The notes under the pieces: model-generated
Database searches by the model: none
Seen by the model: only the letters and a program-made list of their open reading frames with translations
What the model was told of the DNA's origin: nothing
Position numbers and translations under genes: made by a program
Assembly: GCF_900163795.1 (NCBI RefSeq)
Contig: NZ_FWFD01000015.1
Location: 496,001 to 560,000, forward strand
Source: Vagococcus fluvialis bH819
GTDB lineage: Bacteria; Bacillota; Bacilli; Lactobacillales; Vagococcaceae
Length of the DNA: 64,000 nt
Direction of reading: 5' to 3'
Part shown: positions 53,983-61,969 of the stretch, piece after piece
How the letters are laid out: each line of letters starts with the position of its first letter
Position numbering within the stretch: position 1 is the first letter of the stretch

Positions 53983-54981
53983 ATGGCAACGATTAAAGAT
54001 GTCGCTAAAGAAGCGGGGCTTTCAGTTTCCACAGTTTCTAGATATTTAAATGATCATCCATATATTTCGGAAGATAAAAAGAGTCGAATCAAGGAAGCCA
54101 TGCGAGTGCTAGATTATACGCCTAGTTCAATTGCAACTCAGCTAAGATCAAGAAAAAGCAAAACAATTGGTGTAATAGTGTCCAGAATCACAAATCCTTT
54201 TTTCTCTTATTTAGTTGATGCTATTGAAAAAAAAGCTGTCCAATCAGGATATCGCGTTTTAATCATGCAAACGTATGACGAGTTAGAAGCAGAGAAAAAT
54301 TGTTTAGAGATGTTAAAACAACAAGTTGTTTCTGGCTTAATTATGTGTTCTGTTGAGAGTGATATTGAGGCTATTAAAGATTATCAAAAATTTGGTCCCA
54401 TTGTATTATGTAATGAAAAAGTTAGTGATATGACAATCCCTCAAGTAGTTACTGATCAAGAACAAGCAACTTTTGAAGGAATAGAATATTTAATTGAAAA
54501 AGGCTATAAAAAAATTGCTTATTGTACTGGTGGAAATTTTGAGGTCGATGGTCATGGAAGTACTCGAACAAAAGGCTTTGAACGAGCAATTACTTTGAAC
54601 AAGCAAACATTTAATAAAAAATGGATATTTCAACGGGTTCATACAATTTCAGATGGTCGAAAAATTGTTAATCAATTATCACAATTACCTACAAACCAAA
54701 AACCAGATGCTATTTTTGCCAATAGTGATGAAGTCGCATCTGGAATTATTTCTGAAATGTTGGATTTAGGGTATCAAATCCCACTAGATTTAGCTGTGAT
54801 TGGATTTGATAATCAACCATTTACTTCTATGTTGTCCATACCGTTAACAACAATTGAACAACCTGTTGAAGCGTTAGGTATTGAGTCAACTAATTTATTA
54901 CTGTCATTAATTGATGGCAAAAAATATCAAATTAATGATAATAAATTAAAATTAAAATTAATCGAAAGAGAATCCGTTTAG
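53983..54981 (+). CDS. LacI-family repressor of the alpha-glucoside PTS operon
   Basis: A 332-residue regulator with the N-terminal helix-turn-helix ATIKDVAKEAGLSVSTVSRY, hinge SSIATQLRSRKS and a ligand-binding domain (IGVIVSRITNPFFSYLVDAIE, IFANSDEVASGI, VIGFDNQPFTSMLSIPLTTIEQP). By position it likely controls the following hydrolase and PTS genes and senses their substrate or its phosphate. ATG 53983 follows AGAGGTGA. Two operator copies, at its own start site and before the hydrolase gene, suggest autoregulation. It resembles ScrR/RbsR-type repressors; the inducer cannot be told. Confidence 0.9.
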   Translation: MATIKDVAKEAGLSVSTVSRYLNDHPYISEDKKSRIKEAMRVLDYTPSSIATQLRSRKSKTIGVIVSRITNPFFSYLVDAIEKKAVQSGYRVLIMQTYDELEAEKNCLEMLKQQVVSGLIMCSVESDIEAIKDYQKFGPIVLCNEKVSDMTIPQVVTDQEQATFEGIEYLIEKGYKKIAYCTGGNFEVDGHGSTRTKGFERAITLNKQTFNKKWIFQRVHTISDGRKIVNQLSQLPTNQKPDAIFANSDEVASGIISEMLDLGYQIPLDLAVIGFDNQPFTSMLSIPLTTIEQPVEALGIESTNLLLSLIDGKKYQINDNKLKLKLIERESV

Positions 54982-54997
54982 CTGACGGATTTTAATC

Positions 54998-55020
54998 CCA
55001 CAATTGTGGTATCGATATCA
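54998..55020. promoter_or_regulatory. Second operator, with adjoining palindrome, before the GH13 gene
   Basis: TGGTATCGATATCA (55007-55020) shares the core of the operator at 53952. It overlaps a perfect 12-bp palindrome CCACAATTGTGG (54998-55009). The ribosome site AAAGGAG follows directly, so binding here would lie within the transcribed region. A small hairpin (AATCCG/CGGATT, 54971-54991) overlaps the end of the repressor gene. Confidence 0.65.
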
Positions 55021-55036
55021 TAAAGGAGAATAGAAT

Positions 55037-56695
55037 ATGATAACAGAAAAAAAATGGTGGCAGGATGAAATTGTCTATCAAATATACCCAAAAAGTTTTA
55101 ATGATACGAATAATGATGGGATAGGTGATATTAATGGAATTACCGAAAAATTACCTTATATTCAATCTTTAGGAGTAACAATGATTTGGATTTGCCCAAT
55201 TTTTACATCCCCTATGGTTGATAACGGCTATGATATAGCAGATTTTGAAGGAATAGATCCTCAATTTGGAACAATGGCAGACTTTGATCAACTTATAAAA
55301 GAAAGTAAGAAGCTTCGGATTAAGATTATTTTAGACCTGGTTATTAACCATACCTCAGATCAACATCCTTGGTTTCAAAAAGCTATGGAAGATCCAACGA
55401 GTAAGTACCGTGATTATTATATATTTAAGGAAGGAACGAGTCAGCCGAATAATTGGCGCTCAATTTTTGGTGGTTCAGTATGGGAAAAGTTACCAAATGA
55501 AAATAGTTACTATATGCATGTTTTTGATAAGAAGCAACCTGATTTAAACTGGGAAAATAAAGAAGTTCGCACAGAACTGTACGCGATGATTAATCGCTGG
55601 TTAGAAAAGGGCATATCAGGCTTTAGGATTGATTCAATTACGTTTATAAAGAAAGATCAAGATTATCAAAGCTTACCTGCTGATGGAGTGGACGGTTTGG
55701 TTTCTTGTAAGAATAAGACAAGGAATCGTCCAGGAATCGAAAAATTTCTTCATGAATTGAGAAGTGAGACTTTTGATAAATATGATTGTGTCACGATTGG
55801 TGAAGCACCAGGTGTTAATTATGAAGAGTTTCCAACGTATATCGGAGAGGATGGTTATTTCTCAATGATTTTTGATTTTCATTACGCTGATATTGATGTT
55901 GAATCAGGATCTGATTGGTTTAAGAGAACAAACTGGACGGTTAACGAGTTTAAATCTTTACTTGAGAAATCTCAGTTAGCTTTACAAAATGCTGGTTGGG
56001 GTGCTAACTTTTTAGAAAATCATGATCAACCTAGAGCGTTGTCTAAATTTGTTGCTAAAAAATATCAAAATTCAGAAGCAGCATTAGGGATAGGTTCCCT
56101 GTATTTCTTTTTAAGAGGAACACCCTTTATTTATCAAGGTCAAGAACTTGGCATGGTTAATGCGAAAAGAAAAAAGATTAATCAATTTGATGATATTTCG
56201 AGTATAGATAACTACCAACGTAGTTTAGAAGAAGGATTTTCTGAGAAAAAAGCTCTTTATTTTGTTAATCAAAGAAGTAGGGACAATTCACGAACCCCTA
56301 TGCCATGGGATAATAGTCAATATGGTGGTTTTTCAACTCAAATACCTTGGCTTGAAATGACAGAGGAGTATCCTAAAATAAATGCTGAAGAGAATCCTGT
56401 TTTTACAGGTTATCAAAAAATGATTGAGCTTAGACAAAAATCTGAAATTAGTCAGTTATTAAAAGAAGGATCTATTAGTTTTTTACATCAGTATGTTCCA
56501 GCTAACATAATTGCGTATACTCGACAATTAAAAGATAAAGAAATCTGTCTTTATTCAAATTTTAGTGATCAAGTAGAAAAAATAAAATTAAATAAAACGA
56601 TTAGTAAGCTATATTTTAACTCGCACCAAGGATTAGAGAATAAAGACAATGAAATAACGTTATTACCTTATCAAAGTATTCTATTTAGTTATTAA
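55037..56695 (+). CDS. GH13_31 alpha-glucosidase, PTS-associated
   Basis: Cytoplasmic alpha-glucoside hydrolase, probably acting on a phosphorylated sugar brought in by the PTS gene that follows. The 552-residue protein has DLVINHTSDQHPW, GFRIDSITF with nucleophile Asp199, IGEAPG with Glu256 and LENHDQPR with Asp330. The residue after the nucleophile is Ser. It is neither the Val of oligo-1,6-glucosidases and trehalose-6-phosphate hydrolases nor the Ala of maltases, so linkage specificity is open. It is about as long as, and clearly related to, the alpha-glucosidase at 12720, but belongs to a separate operon. ATG 55037 follows AAAGGAG. Confidence 0.9.
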   Translation: MITEKKWWQDEIVYQIYPKSFNDTNNDGIGDINGITEKLPYIQSLGVTMIWICPIFTSPMVDNGYDIADFEGIDPQFGTMADFDQLIKESKKLRIKIILDLVINHTSDQHPWFQKAMEDPTSKYRDYYIFKEGTSQPNNWRSIFGGSVWEKLPNENSYYMHVFDKKQPDLNWENKEVRTELYAMINRWLEKGISGFRIDSITFIKKDQDYQSLPADGVDGLVSCKNKTRNRPGIEKFLHELRSETFDKYDCVTIGEAPGVNYEEFPTYIGEDGYFSMIFDFHYADIDVESGSDWFKRTNWTVNEFKSLLEKSQLALQNAGWGANFLENHDQPRALSKFVAKKYQNSEAALGIGSLYFFLRGTPFIYQGQELGMVNAKRKKINQFDDISSIDNYQRSLEEGFSEKKALYFVNQRSRDNSRTPMPWDNSQYGGFSTQIPWLEMTEEYPKINAEENPVFTGYQKMIELRQKSEISQLLKEGSISFLHQYVPANIIAYTRQLKDKEICLYSNFSDQVEKIKLNKTISKLYFNSHQGLENKDNEITLLPYQSILFSY

Positions 56696-56709
56696 AGGAG
56701 AGAATGACA

Positions 56710-58122
56710 ATGACAACTGATTATGCAAAAATTGGACAAGAAATTTTAAAAATAGTGGGAGAAGATAATATTTTATCGATGACTCACTGTGCTACGCGTT
56801 TGCGTTTAGAAGTTAAGGATAGAGAGAGTATTGATGATAAAAAAATTGAAAATGTAGATGAAGTTAAAGGTGTTTTTTATAACGCTGGTCAATATCAAAT
56901 TATTTTAGGAACTGGTATTGTCAATAAAGTTTATGATTCTTTAATGACTGACAATCAAAAGTTAAAAAATAAAGAGACTAGCTTAGAAGAGATCAAAAGA
57001 GATGGAAATCCAATAAAGAGAGGCATTCGAACGTTAGCTGATATCTTTATCCCTATTATTCCAGGAATTGTTGCGACAGGCCTTTTTTTAGGATTGAAAG
57101 GTGTTATTCTAAATGAGAGTGTATTAGCATTTTTTGGAACATCGGCTGATAAGATTCCCGAGTATTTAATGACATTAATGAGCGTTTTAACAGATACGGT
57201 TTTTGTTTTTTTACCAGCACTTATTTGTTGGTCAGCTTTTAAAAAATTTGGTGGGACACCAATTATTGGCTTTGTGATTGGCTTGATGTTGGTATCGCCA
57301 ATGCTACCTAACGCTTATGCCGTTGCCGATATTAATAGCGGAATAGAGCCGTTAATTGCTTTTGGTTTTATTCCTATTGTAGGTTATCAAGGAAGTGTTT
57401 TAACAGCACTTGTTGTGGGGATTATTGGCGCAAAATTCGAAACTAAACTAAGAAAAATAATGCCTAACTCTCTTGATTTGATGTTTACGCCATTTTTTGT
57501 CATTCTTAGCATGATGCTATTAGGGCTTTTAGTACTAGGACCTGTTTTACATTTTGTAGAATCTGGACTTGTGATTGTAGTTAAAAATTTGATACATTTA
57601 CCGTTTGGGATTGGAGGTTTACTAATTGGTTTCCTTTATCCTCTTTCAGTAATGACCGGTATGCATCATCTATTTATTATGATTGAAACAAGTTTATTAG
57701 CACAGACAGGTTTTAATCCGTTGATAACGTTGTGTGCGATGTATGGATTTTCTAATGCGGCAGTTTGTTTTGCAATTAGTAAAAAAGCGAAAAATAAAAA
57801 AGTAAAAGTAGTTGGGACAAGTGCAGGAATTACACAATTATTAGGCGTTAGCGAGCCAGCGCTGTTTGGTATTACAATTAGATATGGAACTAAACCACTG
57901 ATCGTTATGTTAGGCTGCTCAGCAATGGGAGGAGCAGTTCTTTCGATGTTAGGCGTTCAAGCTAATTCATACGGGTTAGCTGTTATCTTATCTCCATTGA
58001 TGTACATTTATGATTCCTATCAATTTGTTACCTATATAGTTGTTGGGATAGCAACGTTTATTACTGCTTTTATTATCACCTACTTATTTGCAGTTCCAGA
58101 AGAAGTTATGGTATCAGAGTAA
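56710..58122 (+). CDS. PTS sugar transporter EIIBC (glucose/sucrose-type superfamily)
   Basis: Membrane permease that imports and phosphorylates a sugar. The 470-residue protein has an N-terminal EIIB domain with the phosphorylated Cys27 in MTHCATRLRL, then an EIIC domain of about ten helices (GIRTLADIFIPIIPGIVATG, GMHHLFIMIETSL, LLGVSEPALFGI). There is no EIIA domain, so phosphate must come from an EIIA encoded elsewhere, as for several sucrose and alpha-glucoside systems. I choose ATG 56710 because ATG 56704 is only three bases from AAAGGAG. It is last in the operon. Substrate candidates are sucrose isomers, isomaltose or another alpha-glucoside. Confidence 0.92.
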   Translation: MTTDYAKIGQEILKIVGEDNILSMTHCATRLRLEVKDRESIDDKKIENVDEVKGVFYNAGQYQIILGTGIVNKVYDSLMTDNQKLKNKETSLEEIKRDGNPIKRGIRTLADIFIPIIPGIVATGLFLGLKGVILNESVLAFFGTSADKIPEYLMTLMSVLTDTVFVFLPALICWSAFKKFGGTPIIGFVIGLMLVSPMLPNAYAVADINSGIEPLIAFGFIPIVGYQGSVLTALVVGIIGAKFETKLRKIMPNSLDLMFTPFFVILSMMLLGLLVLGPVLHFVESGLVIVVKNLIHLPFGIGGLLIGFLYPLSVMTGMHHLFIMIETSLLAQTGFNPLITLCAMYGFSNAAVCFAISKKAKNKKVKVVGTSAGITQLLGVSEPALFGITIRYGTKPLIVMLGCSAMGGAVLSMLGVQANSYGLAVILSPLMYIYDSYQFVTYIVVGIATFITAFIITYLFAVPEEVMVSE

Positions 58123-58275
58123 TTAATGATTTTTTATTGAATAAAATTAGAAATTTTTTACTTGTTTTTTTATTAATTATCAAGAATTTCTAAAACCCAA
58201 CTTAAGGATGAGGTAACCTTAGCCGATACTTGTTATAATAAATGCTAGATAAACAATTATTTGCGGAGGTATTCA

Positions 58276-59298
58276 ATGAAAAATATAAAAAAACTATCTA
58301 TGAGTGCATTATTATTAACTGGTTTGATTGTTGGACCAGTGGCTTTTGCCAATGAAAAAACAAAGGATGAAGGTTGGAATGTGCCTAATATTGCTTTAGG
58401 TAATGGCCTAACGGAAGCTGAAAAAACAAAAACAACTGACATTTTAACAAAAGATTTAGCCAAAGTGAATGCATTAAAAGGCACAGATGTTACTAAAAAT
58501 AACCAATTCGTGGTTGATGGCAATGATCTTGTCAAGTATGTAACGGATGTACCTGAGTTTACACCTAATTCTAAAGCTTATTCTAGTGCTTTAATTGCAA
58601 GAACAAAAGAAGGAACTGGTGTAGATGTGGAGATTGTGACACCAGAAAACATTACAGCTAGGACCGAAGCTATGTATCGCTCAGCAGCTATTACAAGTGG
58701 CGTGTATGATGCTTATATTAGAATTGGTAGCGTTAGAACGATGGACGGTAGTGGCGCACTAGCAGGAATTTACAAAATATACGATGAAGTAGATCCAGCA
58801 AGTGATCAACAAGACCAAAAAAGTCGAGATGAAAAACGTGAAGTTGCTCAAGATCAAATGAAAGTCGTTTCGTCAATTGATGAAGCAAATAAGGATAAAA
58901 AAGATTATTCATCAGAAAACATGTTAGTAATGTTGGCTGATATCCAGTTAGAGCTTCAAAAAATAAATGAAAAACTACAAAAAATGTCAGAAGATCAAAA
59001 AGTCCAGGAAGTAACAAAAGTTGTCACTGACCAAATTGATAAAAATGGAATGACGAACGCTATATCAGGGGATCAAAAGACACAAATTATTAATAATATG
59101 GTTTCATTTAGTAGTACAGATGCCATCAATGATAAAGAGATGACAAAACAATTAACAGGATTTAAAGATGATCTTATGCAAAACGGAAAAGAGTTCAAGG
59201 ATAACTTATTATCAGATGAAAATGTAGCAAAAGCTAAGAGTGGTATTTCAGGTTTTTGGCAAGGAATTAAAGATTTCTTCTCAAATATCTTTAAATAA
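58276..59298 (+). CDS. Secreted DUF1002 protein
   Basis: A 340-residue exported protein of the DUF1002 (YpuA) family. It has a signal peptide (about 1-23, cleavage near PVAFA-NE) and no lipobox or membrane anchor. The N-terminal part (24-180) holds family motifs such as IALGNGLTEAEKTKT, VDVEIVTPENIT and MYRSAAITSGVYDAYIRI. The C-terminal half is charged, rich in Lys, Asp and Gln, and predicted to form coiled coil, ending in an amphipathic aromatic helix (SGFWQGIKDFFSNIF). Function is unknown. ATG 58276 follows GGAGGT. It is monocistronic with a TATAAT near 58238. Confidence 0.88.
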   Translation: MKNIKKLSMSALLLTGLIVGPVAFANEKTKDEGWNVPNIALGNGLTEAEKTKTTDILTKDLAKVNALKGTDVTKNNQFVVDGNDLVKYVTDVPEFTPNSKAYSSALIARTKEGTGVDVEIVTPENITARTEAMYRSAAITSGVYDAYIRIGSVRTMDGSGALAGIYKIYDEVDPASDQQDQKSRDEKREVAQDQMKVVSSIDEANKDKKDYSSENMLVMLADIQLELQKINEKLQKMSEDQKVQEVTKVVTDQIDKNGMTNAISGDQKTQIINNMVSFSSTDAINDKEMTKQLTGFKDDLMQNGKEFKDNLLSDENVAKAKSGISGFWQGIKDFFSNIFK

Positions 59299-59302
59299 AA
59301 GA

Positions 59303-59350
59303 GCTATTCAACACGGAAAGTCATTTCTTTGTTGAATAGTTTATTTTTTA
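59303..59350 (+). terminator. Terminator after the DUF1002 gene
   Basis: CTATTCAACA and TGTTGAATAG form a 10-bp stem with a long loop, followed by TTTATTTTTT. Confidence 0.75.
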
Positions 59351-59413
59351 TGAGCAAAAAAATGTATAGTTTAGTAATGAAAGTGCTATATTATACTAAA
59401 AGTAGGTAATTTA

Positions 59414-59878
59414 ATGAATCAAATTGAAGAATATATAAATAGTATTGATGAAAAAAGGGTAGAATCTTTTAATAAATTGTATCAAACGGTAAAAACTAAG
59501 ATACCAACTGGTTTTCAAGAAATAATGAGTTATGGCATGATTAGTTTTGTTGTACCTTTAGAAATCTACCCTAAAGGCTACTTAAACAGGACAGAGGAAC
59601 CACTTCCTTTTGTATCTATCGCTGTTCAAAAAAATCATATTGCTCTCTATCATATGGGAATAATGGGAAACAAAGAAGTTTTAACTTGGTTTGAGGAAGA
59701 GTATGCTAAGCAAGTTTCTACCAAGTTGAATATGGGGAAAAGTTGTATTCGTTTTACGAATGCTAAAAAAATTCCCTATCACCTTATCGGAGAATTAATG
59801 ACTAAGATTTCATTAGAAGAATGGGTAATCACTTATGAGAAATATATGAATAAAGGAAGTTATAACGATGAAAAATAA
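59414..59878 (+). CDS. DUF1801-family protein
   Basis: A 154-residue cytoplasmic protein of the DUF1801 family (relatives include YdhG, sometimes called an iron chaperone). Typical features are IEEYINSIDEKRVESFNKLY, PTGFQEIMSYGMISFVVP and the C-terminal helix region KKIPYHLIGELMTKIS. The ribosome site before ATG 59414 is weak (AAAGTAGGT). Its 3' end overlaps the next gene by 11 bases, so the two are probably translationally coupled. No function is established. Confidence 0.85.
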   Translation: MNQIEEYINSIDEKRVESFNKLYQTVKTKIPTGFQEIMSYGMISFVVPLEIYPKGYLNRTEEPLPFVSIAVQKNHIALYHMGIMGNKEVLTWFEEEYAKQVSTKLNMGKSCIRFTNAKKIPYHLIGELMTKISLEEWVITYEKYMNKGSYNDEK

Positions 59879-60170
59879 AGAATATAAGTTTGAGAGTGTT
59901 ATTAAAGCTTCTGAGGTAGGTAAAGGTGGTGCTTTTATTATTTTTCCTTATGATCTTAGATCTGAGTTTGGAAAGGGACGCGTTAAAGTTACTGTACTAT
60001 TTGATCACATCTCATACACAGGAAGTATTGTTAATATGGGAATGAAACGTGAAGATGGTTCTATTGTGTATGTTATTGGTATAAGAAAAGATATCAGAAA
60101 ACAACTTAGTAAAGAAGTTGGTGATACTGTCAGTGTAATAGTAAAAGAGGTGGAAATAAGTGGCAAATGA
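59868..60170 (+). CDS. DUF1905-family small protein
   Basis: A 100-residue protein of the DUF1905 family, predicted as a small beta barrel: [64 protein letters not shown]. The fold has been compared to AbrB-like or OB-like barrels, but no function is proven. ATG 59868 lies inside the end of the DUF1801 gene, after GGAAGT. Its end in turn overlaps the next gene by 11 bases. It is the middle gene of a tightly coupled trio. Confidence 0.85.
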   Translation: MKNKEYKFESVIKASEVGKGGAFIIFPYDLRSEFGKGRVKVTVLFDHISYTGSIVNMGMKREDGSIVYVIGIRKDIRKQLSKEVGDTVSVIVKEVEISGK

Positions 60171-60510
60171 AAAAATTTTTGAAATGTTTTTTAGTAGTGT
60201 TTATCCGCTTTATTTAAAGAAAGTTGAGAAAAAAGGTCGTACTGAAGCTGAGTTGGATCAAGTGATTGAATGGTTAACAGGATACTCTGATGATAGACTT
60301 CAAAAACAAATAGAAGAGGATGTTTCTTTCCGTCTTTTTTTTGAAGAAGCCCCTAAGATGAATAGTAACGTTCATTTGATAAAAGGAGTCATCTGCGGTG
60401 TACGTATTGAAGAAATTGAAGATCCTTTGATGAAAAAAATCCGCTATCTTGATAAGTTAGTAGACGAGTTAGCTAAAGGCAGAAAGATGGAGAAAATATT
60501 ACGAAATTAG
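60160..60510 (+). CDS. DUF2200-family protein
   Basis: A 116-residue acidic helical protein of the DUF2200 family. Features: [59 protein letters not shown] and [24 protein letters not shown]. The start is GTG 60160, overlapping the DUF1905 stop, with AAGAGGTGG upstream. No catalytic motif is recognisable. It is the third gene of the coupled DUF1801-DUF1905-DUF2200 set. Confidence 0.85.
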   Translation: MANEKIFEMFFSSVYPLYLKKVEKKGRTEAELDQVIEWLTGYSDDRLQKQIEEDVSFRLFFEEAPKMNSNVHLIKGVICGVRIEEIEDPLMKKIRYLDKLVDELAKGRKMEKILRN

Positions 60511-60560
60511 ATCGATTTGCTTTTTGTTTATAAAGAGCATAAAATAGAAGTCAATGTTGA

Positions 60561-60593
60561 AAGTTTTCTTATCTAATTAAGAGGACTTTTTTT
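60561..60593 (+). terminator. Terminator whose right arm carries the next gene's ribosome site
   Basis: AAGTTTTCTT (60561-60570) pairs with AAGAGGACTT (60579-60588) including two G-T pairs, followed by seven T. The AAGAGGA in the right arm is also the only ribosome-like site for the GTG at 60596. When formed, the hairpin would both stop transcription and hide that site. Confidence 0.65.
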
Positions 60594-60595
60594 AC

Positions 60596-61123
60596 GTGCA
60601 AAAAAAAGAAAGTGGGATTGAAAAAAATTTGGAAATTGGTATGAGAACAATAAAAACAGGTTTGAGTGTTTTTGTTTGTATTTTGATTAGTTTTATCTTT
60701 AATCGAGATACATATGTTGTGTCATCAATAACTGCTGTTTTTACGTTGAGAGAAGATATGTACAACACTCTTAAATTTGGCAGACATCGTGTAGTGGGAA
60801 ATATTATGGGGGCATTATTTTCGGTCGTTGCAATTTTTATTTTCCAGCAATTTGGAGACGGTGATATTGTTCAATTAATCGCAATACCTCTATTAGTGAC
60901 AGGGATGATTTGGCTTCTATCAACAGCTAACTGCTACGAAGGGACAGTCGGAGCTTGTGCAACTTTTCTGACGATTCTTTTTATGATTCCGGATAATCAG
61001 TCATATACTTATGCGTTGGCTAGAGTAGTAGATAGTTTTATTGGAATGTTTGTGGCTTTTGGAATGAATATCGCATTACCTTGTAAGTATAAAAAATTAG
61101 ATGGATTTGAAGAGGGAGAGTAG
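60596..61123 (+). CDS. FUSC/aromatic acid exporter-like membrane protein (UPF0421 type)
   Basis: A 175-residue membrane protein with four predicted helices, related to the N-terminal half of FUSC/ArAE proteins: RTIKTGLSVFVCILISFIF, SSITAVFTLREDMYNTLKFGRHRVVGNIMGA-type motifs (TAVFTLREDMYNTLK and RVVGNIMGAL), and YALARVVDSFIGMFVAFGMN. The soluble C-terminal domain of the longer YgaE-like members is absent. The start is uncertain: GTG 60596 uses AAGAGGA, which lies in a terminator hairpin; ATG 60641 fits where family members usually begin but has a weak ribosome site. Transport substrate unknown. Confidence 0.8.
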   Translation: MQKKESGIEKNLEIGMRTIKTGLSVFVCILISFIFNRDTYVVSSITAVFTLREDMYNTLKFGRHRVVGNIMGALFSVVAIFIFQQFGDGDIVQLIAIPLLVTGMIWLLSTANCYEGTVGACATFLTILFMIPDNQSYTYALARVVDSFIGMFVAFGMNIALPCKYKKLDGFEEGE

Positions 61124-61127
61124 ACTT

Positions 61128-61150
61128 AAAGTATTTTTTACTTTAGGTTT
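61128..61150 (+). terminator. Weak terminator after the FUSC-like gene
   Basis: AAAGTA and TACTTT form a short stem around TTTTT. It is AT-rich and only moderately convincing. Confidence 0.4.
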
Positions 61151-61162
61151 ATTTTGGGTATA

Positions 61163-61200
61163 ACAAAAAGGTATCCAGTCATCTATAGTGATTGAATACC
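61163..61200 (-). terminator. Terminator of the HicB-like gene
   Basis: On the minus strand GGTATTCAATCA pairs with TGACTGGATACC with small mismatches, followed by TTTTTG. Confidence 0.7.
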
Positions 61201-61231
61201 TTCGTCAATAGCTAGAATCGTCCACAGTTGA

Positions 61232-61387
61232 TTACTCCTTAACTAGTTGATTTAAATTGTTTTTTGCTTCTTCAATCGTATGACCTTGTGCTGAAATATT
61301 TTCATTGTTTGCATCAAATACAATAAAGATATTATCCTCAGTGTTTAAAGTAATACGGTATGAAATTGCTTGGTTGTTAAATACCAT
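61232..61387 (-). CDS. Orphan HicB-like small protein
   Basis: A 51-residue protein resembling the N-terminal ribonuclease-H-like domain of HicB antitoxins (UPF0150): a strand pair (ISYRITLN and IFIVFDANNENISAQG) followed by the helix HTIEEAKNNLNQLVKE. The usual PDLPGC segment is replaced by DANNENISAQ, so it is divergent, and no DNA-binding C-terminal domain is present. I use ATG 61387, eight bases after GAGGAG; a longer frame from 61429 has no ribosome site. No hicA toxin gene lies on either side. It has its own terminator. Confidence 0.7.
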   Translation of the reverse strand: MVFNNQAISYRITLNTEDNIFIVFDANNENISAQGHTIEEAKNNLNQLVKE

Positions 61388-61627
61388 AATAAATTCTCCT
61401 CTCGTTGTTGATTTTCTTGAGAAAGGCATAAACTTTCATGGTAACAAAATTCCTATACTTACTCTATCATAATGAAATTTTGAAATCAAGTATTTTAATC
61501 AATAATTTCATAGAATTTTCATAAGTTTTTATTAAGATAAAAATATGAAGCTTTCTGATAAAGTATATTTAAGAATTGTCAGAAACATAGTATACTAATA
61601 GATATTATATGAGGTTGGTGTGAGGAA

Positions 61628-61969
61628 ATGGTCTTTTATTTTGTTGGATTATTATTAACGTTAGTTGGGCTTATCTATTTAATTTTCCCTTCTAAAAAAA
61701 GAATCAATAAGTATGGTTACAGAACACAAAGGGCAAAAATGAGTGAAGCAAGTTATGATTATGCTCAAAAAGTTGCTGGTAAAACATTCTTTTTAGTAGG
61801 GATTTTAACATTTATAGTAGGGTTAGCATTACGCTATTTTGGAATAACACAACTTTATATTGTTGAAGTACTACTAATCGGGATTCCGATTGTTAGAATT
61901 TTTTATAAAATAGAATTAGAGTTAGAGAAATTTCATGATAAAGAAGAAGAGGACGTGGCAAGTAAATGA
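61628..61969 (+). CDS. SdpI-family small membrane protein
   Basis: A 113-residue protein with a first membrane helix (3-21), the SdpI-family loop INKYGYRTQRAKMSEASYDYAQKVAGK (here split as YGYRTQRAKMSE and YDYAQKVAG), and two further helices (53-70 and 76-95). SdpI in Bacillus gives immunity to the toxin SDP and also signals to a regulator. This gene overlaps the response-regulator start by four bases (ATGA), so it is co-expressed with the two-component system. ATG 61628 follows GGTGTGAGGAA. A sensing or protective role is an inference from this linkage. Confidence 0.85.
   Translation: MVFYFVGLLLTLVGLIYLIFPSKKRINKYGYRTQRAKMSEASYDYAQKVAGKTFFLVGILTFIVGLALRYFGITQLYIVEVLLIGIPIVRIFYKIELELEKFHDKEEEDVASK

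Noticed and set aside
55037-56695. Trehalose-6-phosphate hydrolase (treC/treA) for the PTS-linked GH13 gene
   Set aside because: The usual DVIN after the nucleophile is DSIT here, and the regulator is LacI-type rather than a GntR-type TreR.
58147-58193. Terminator after the PTS gene from TTAGAAATT/AATTTCTAA
   Set aside because: The stem is AT-rich with a 29-base loop and no T-run follows, so I do not call it.
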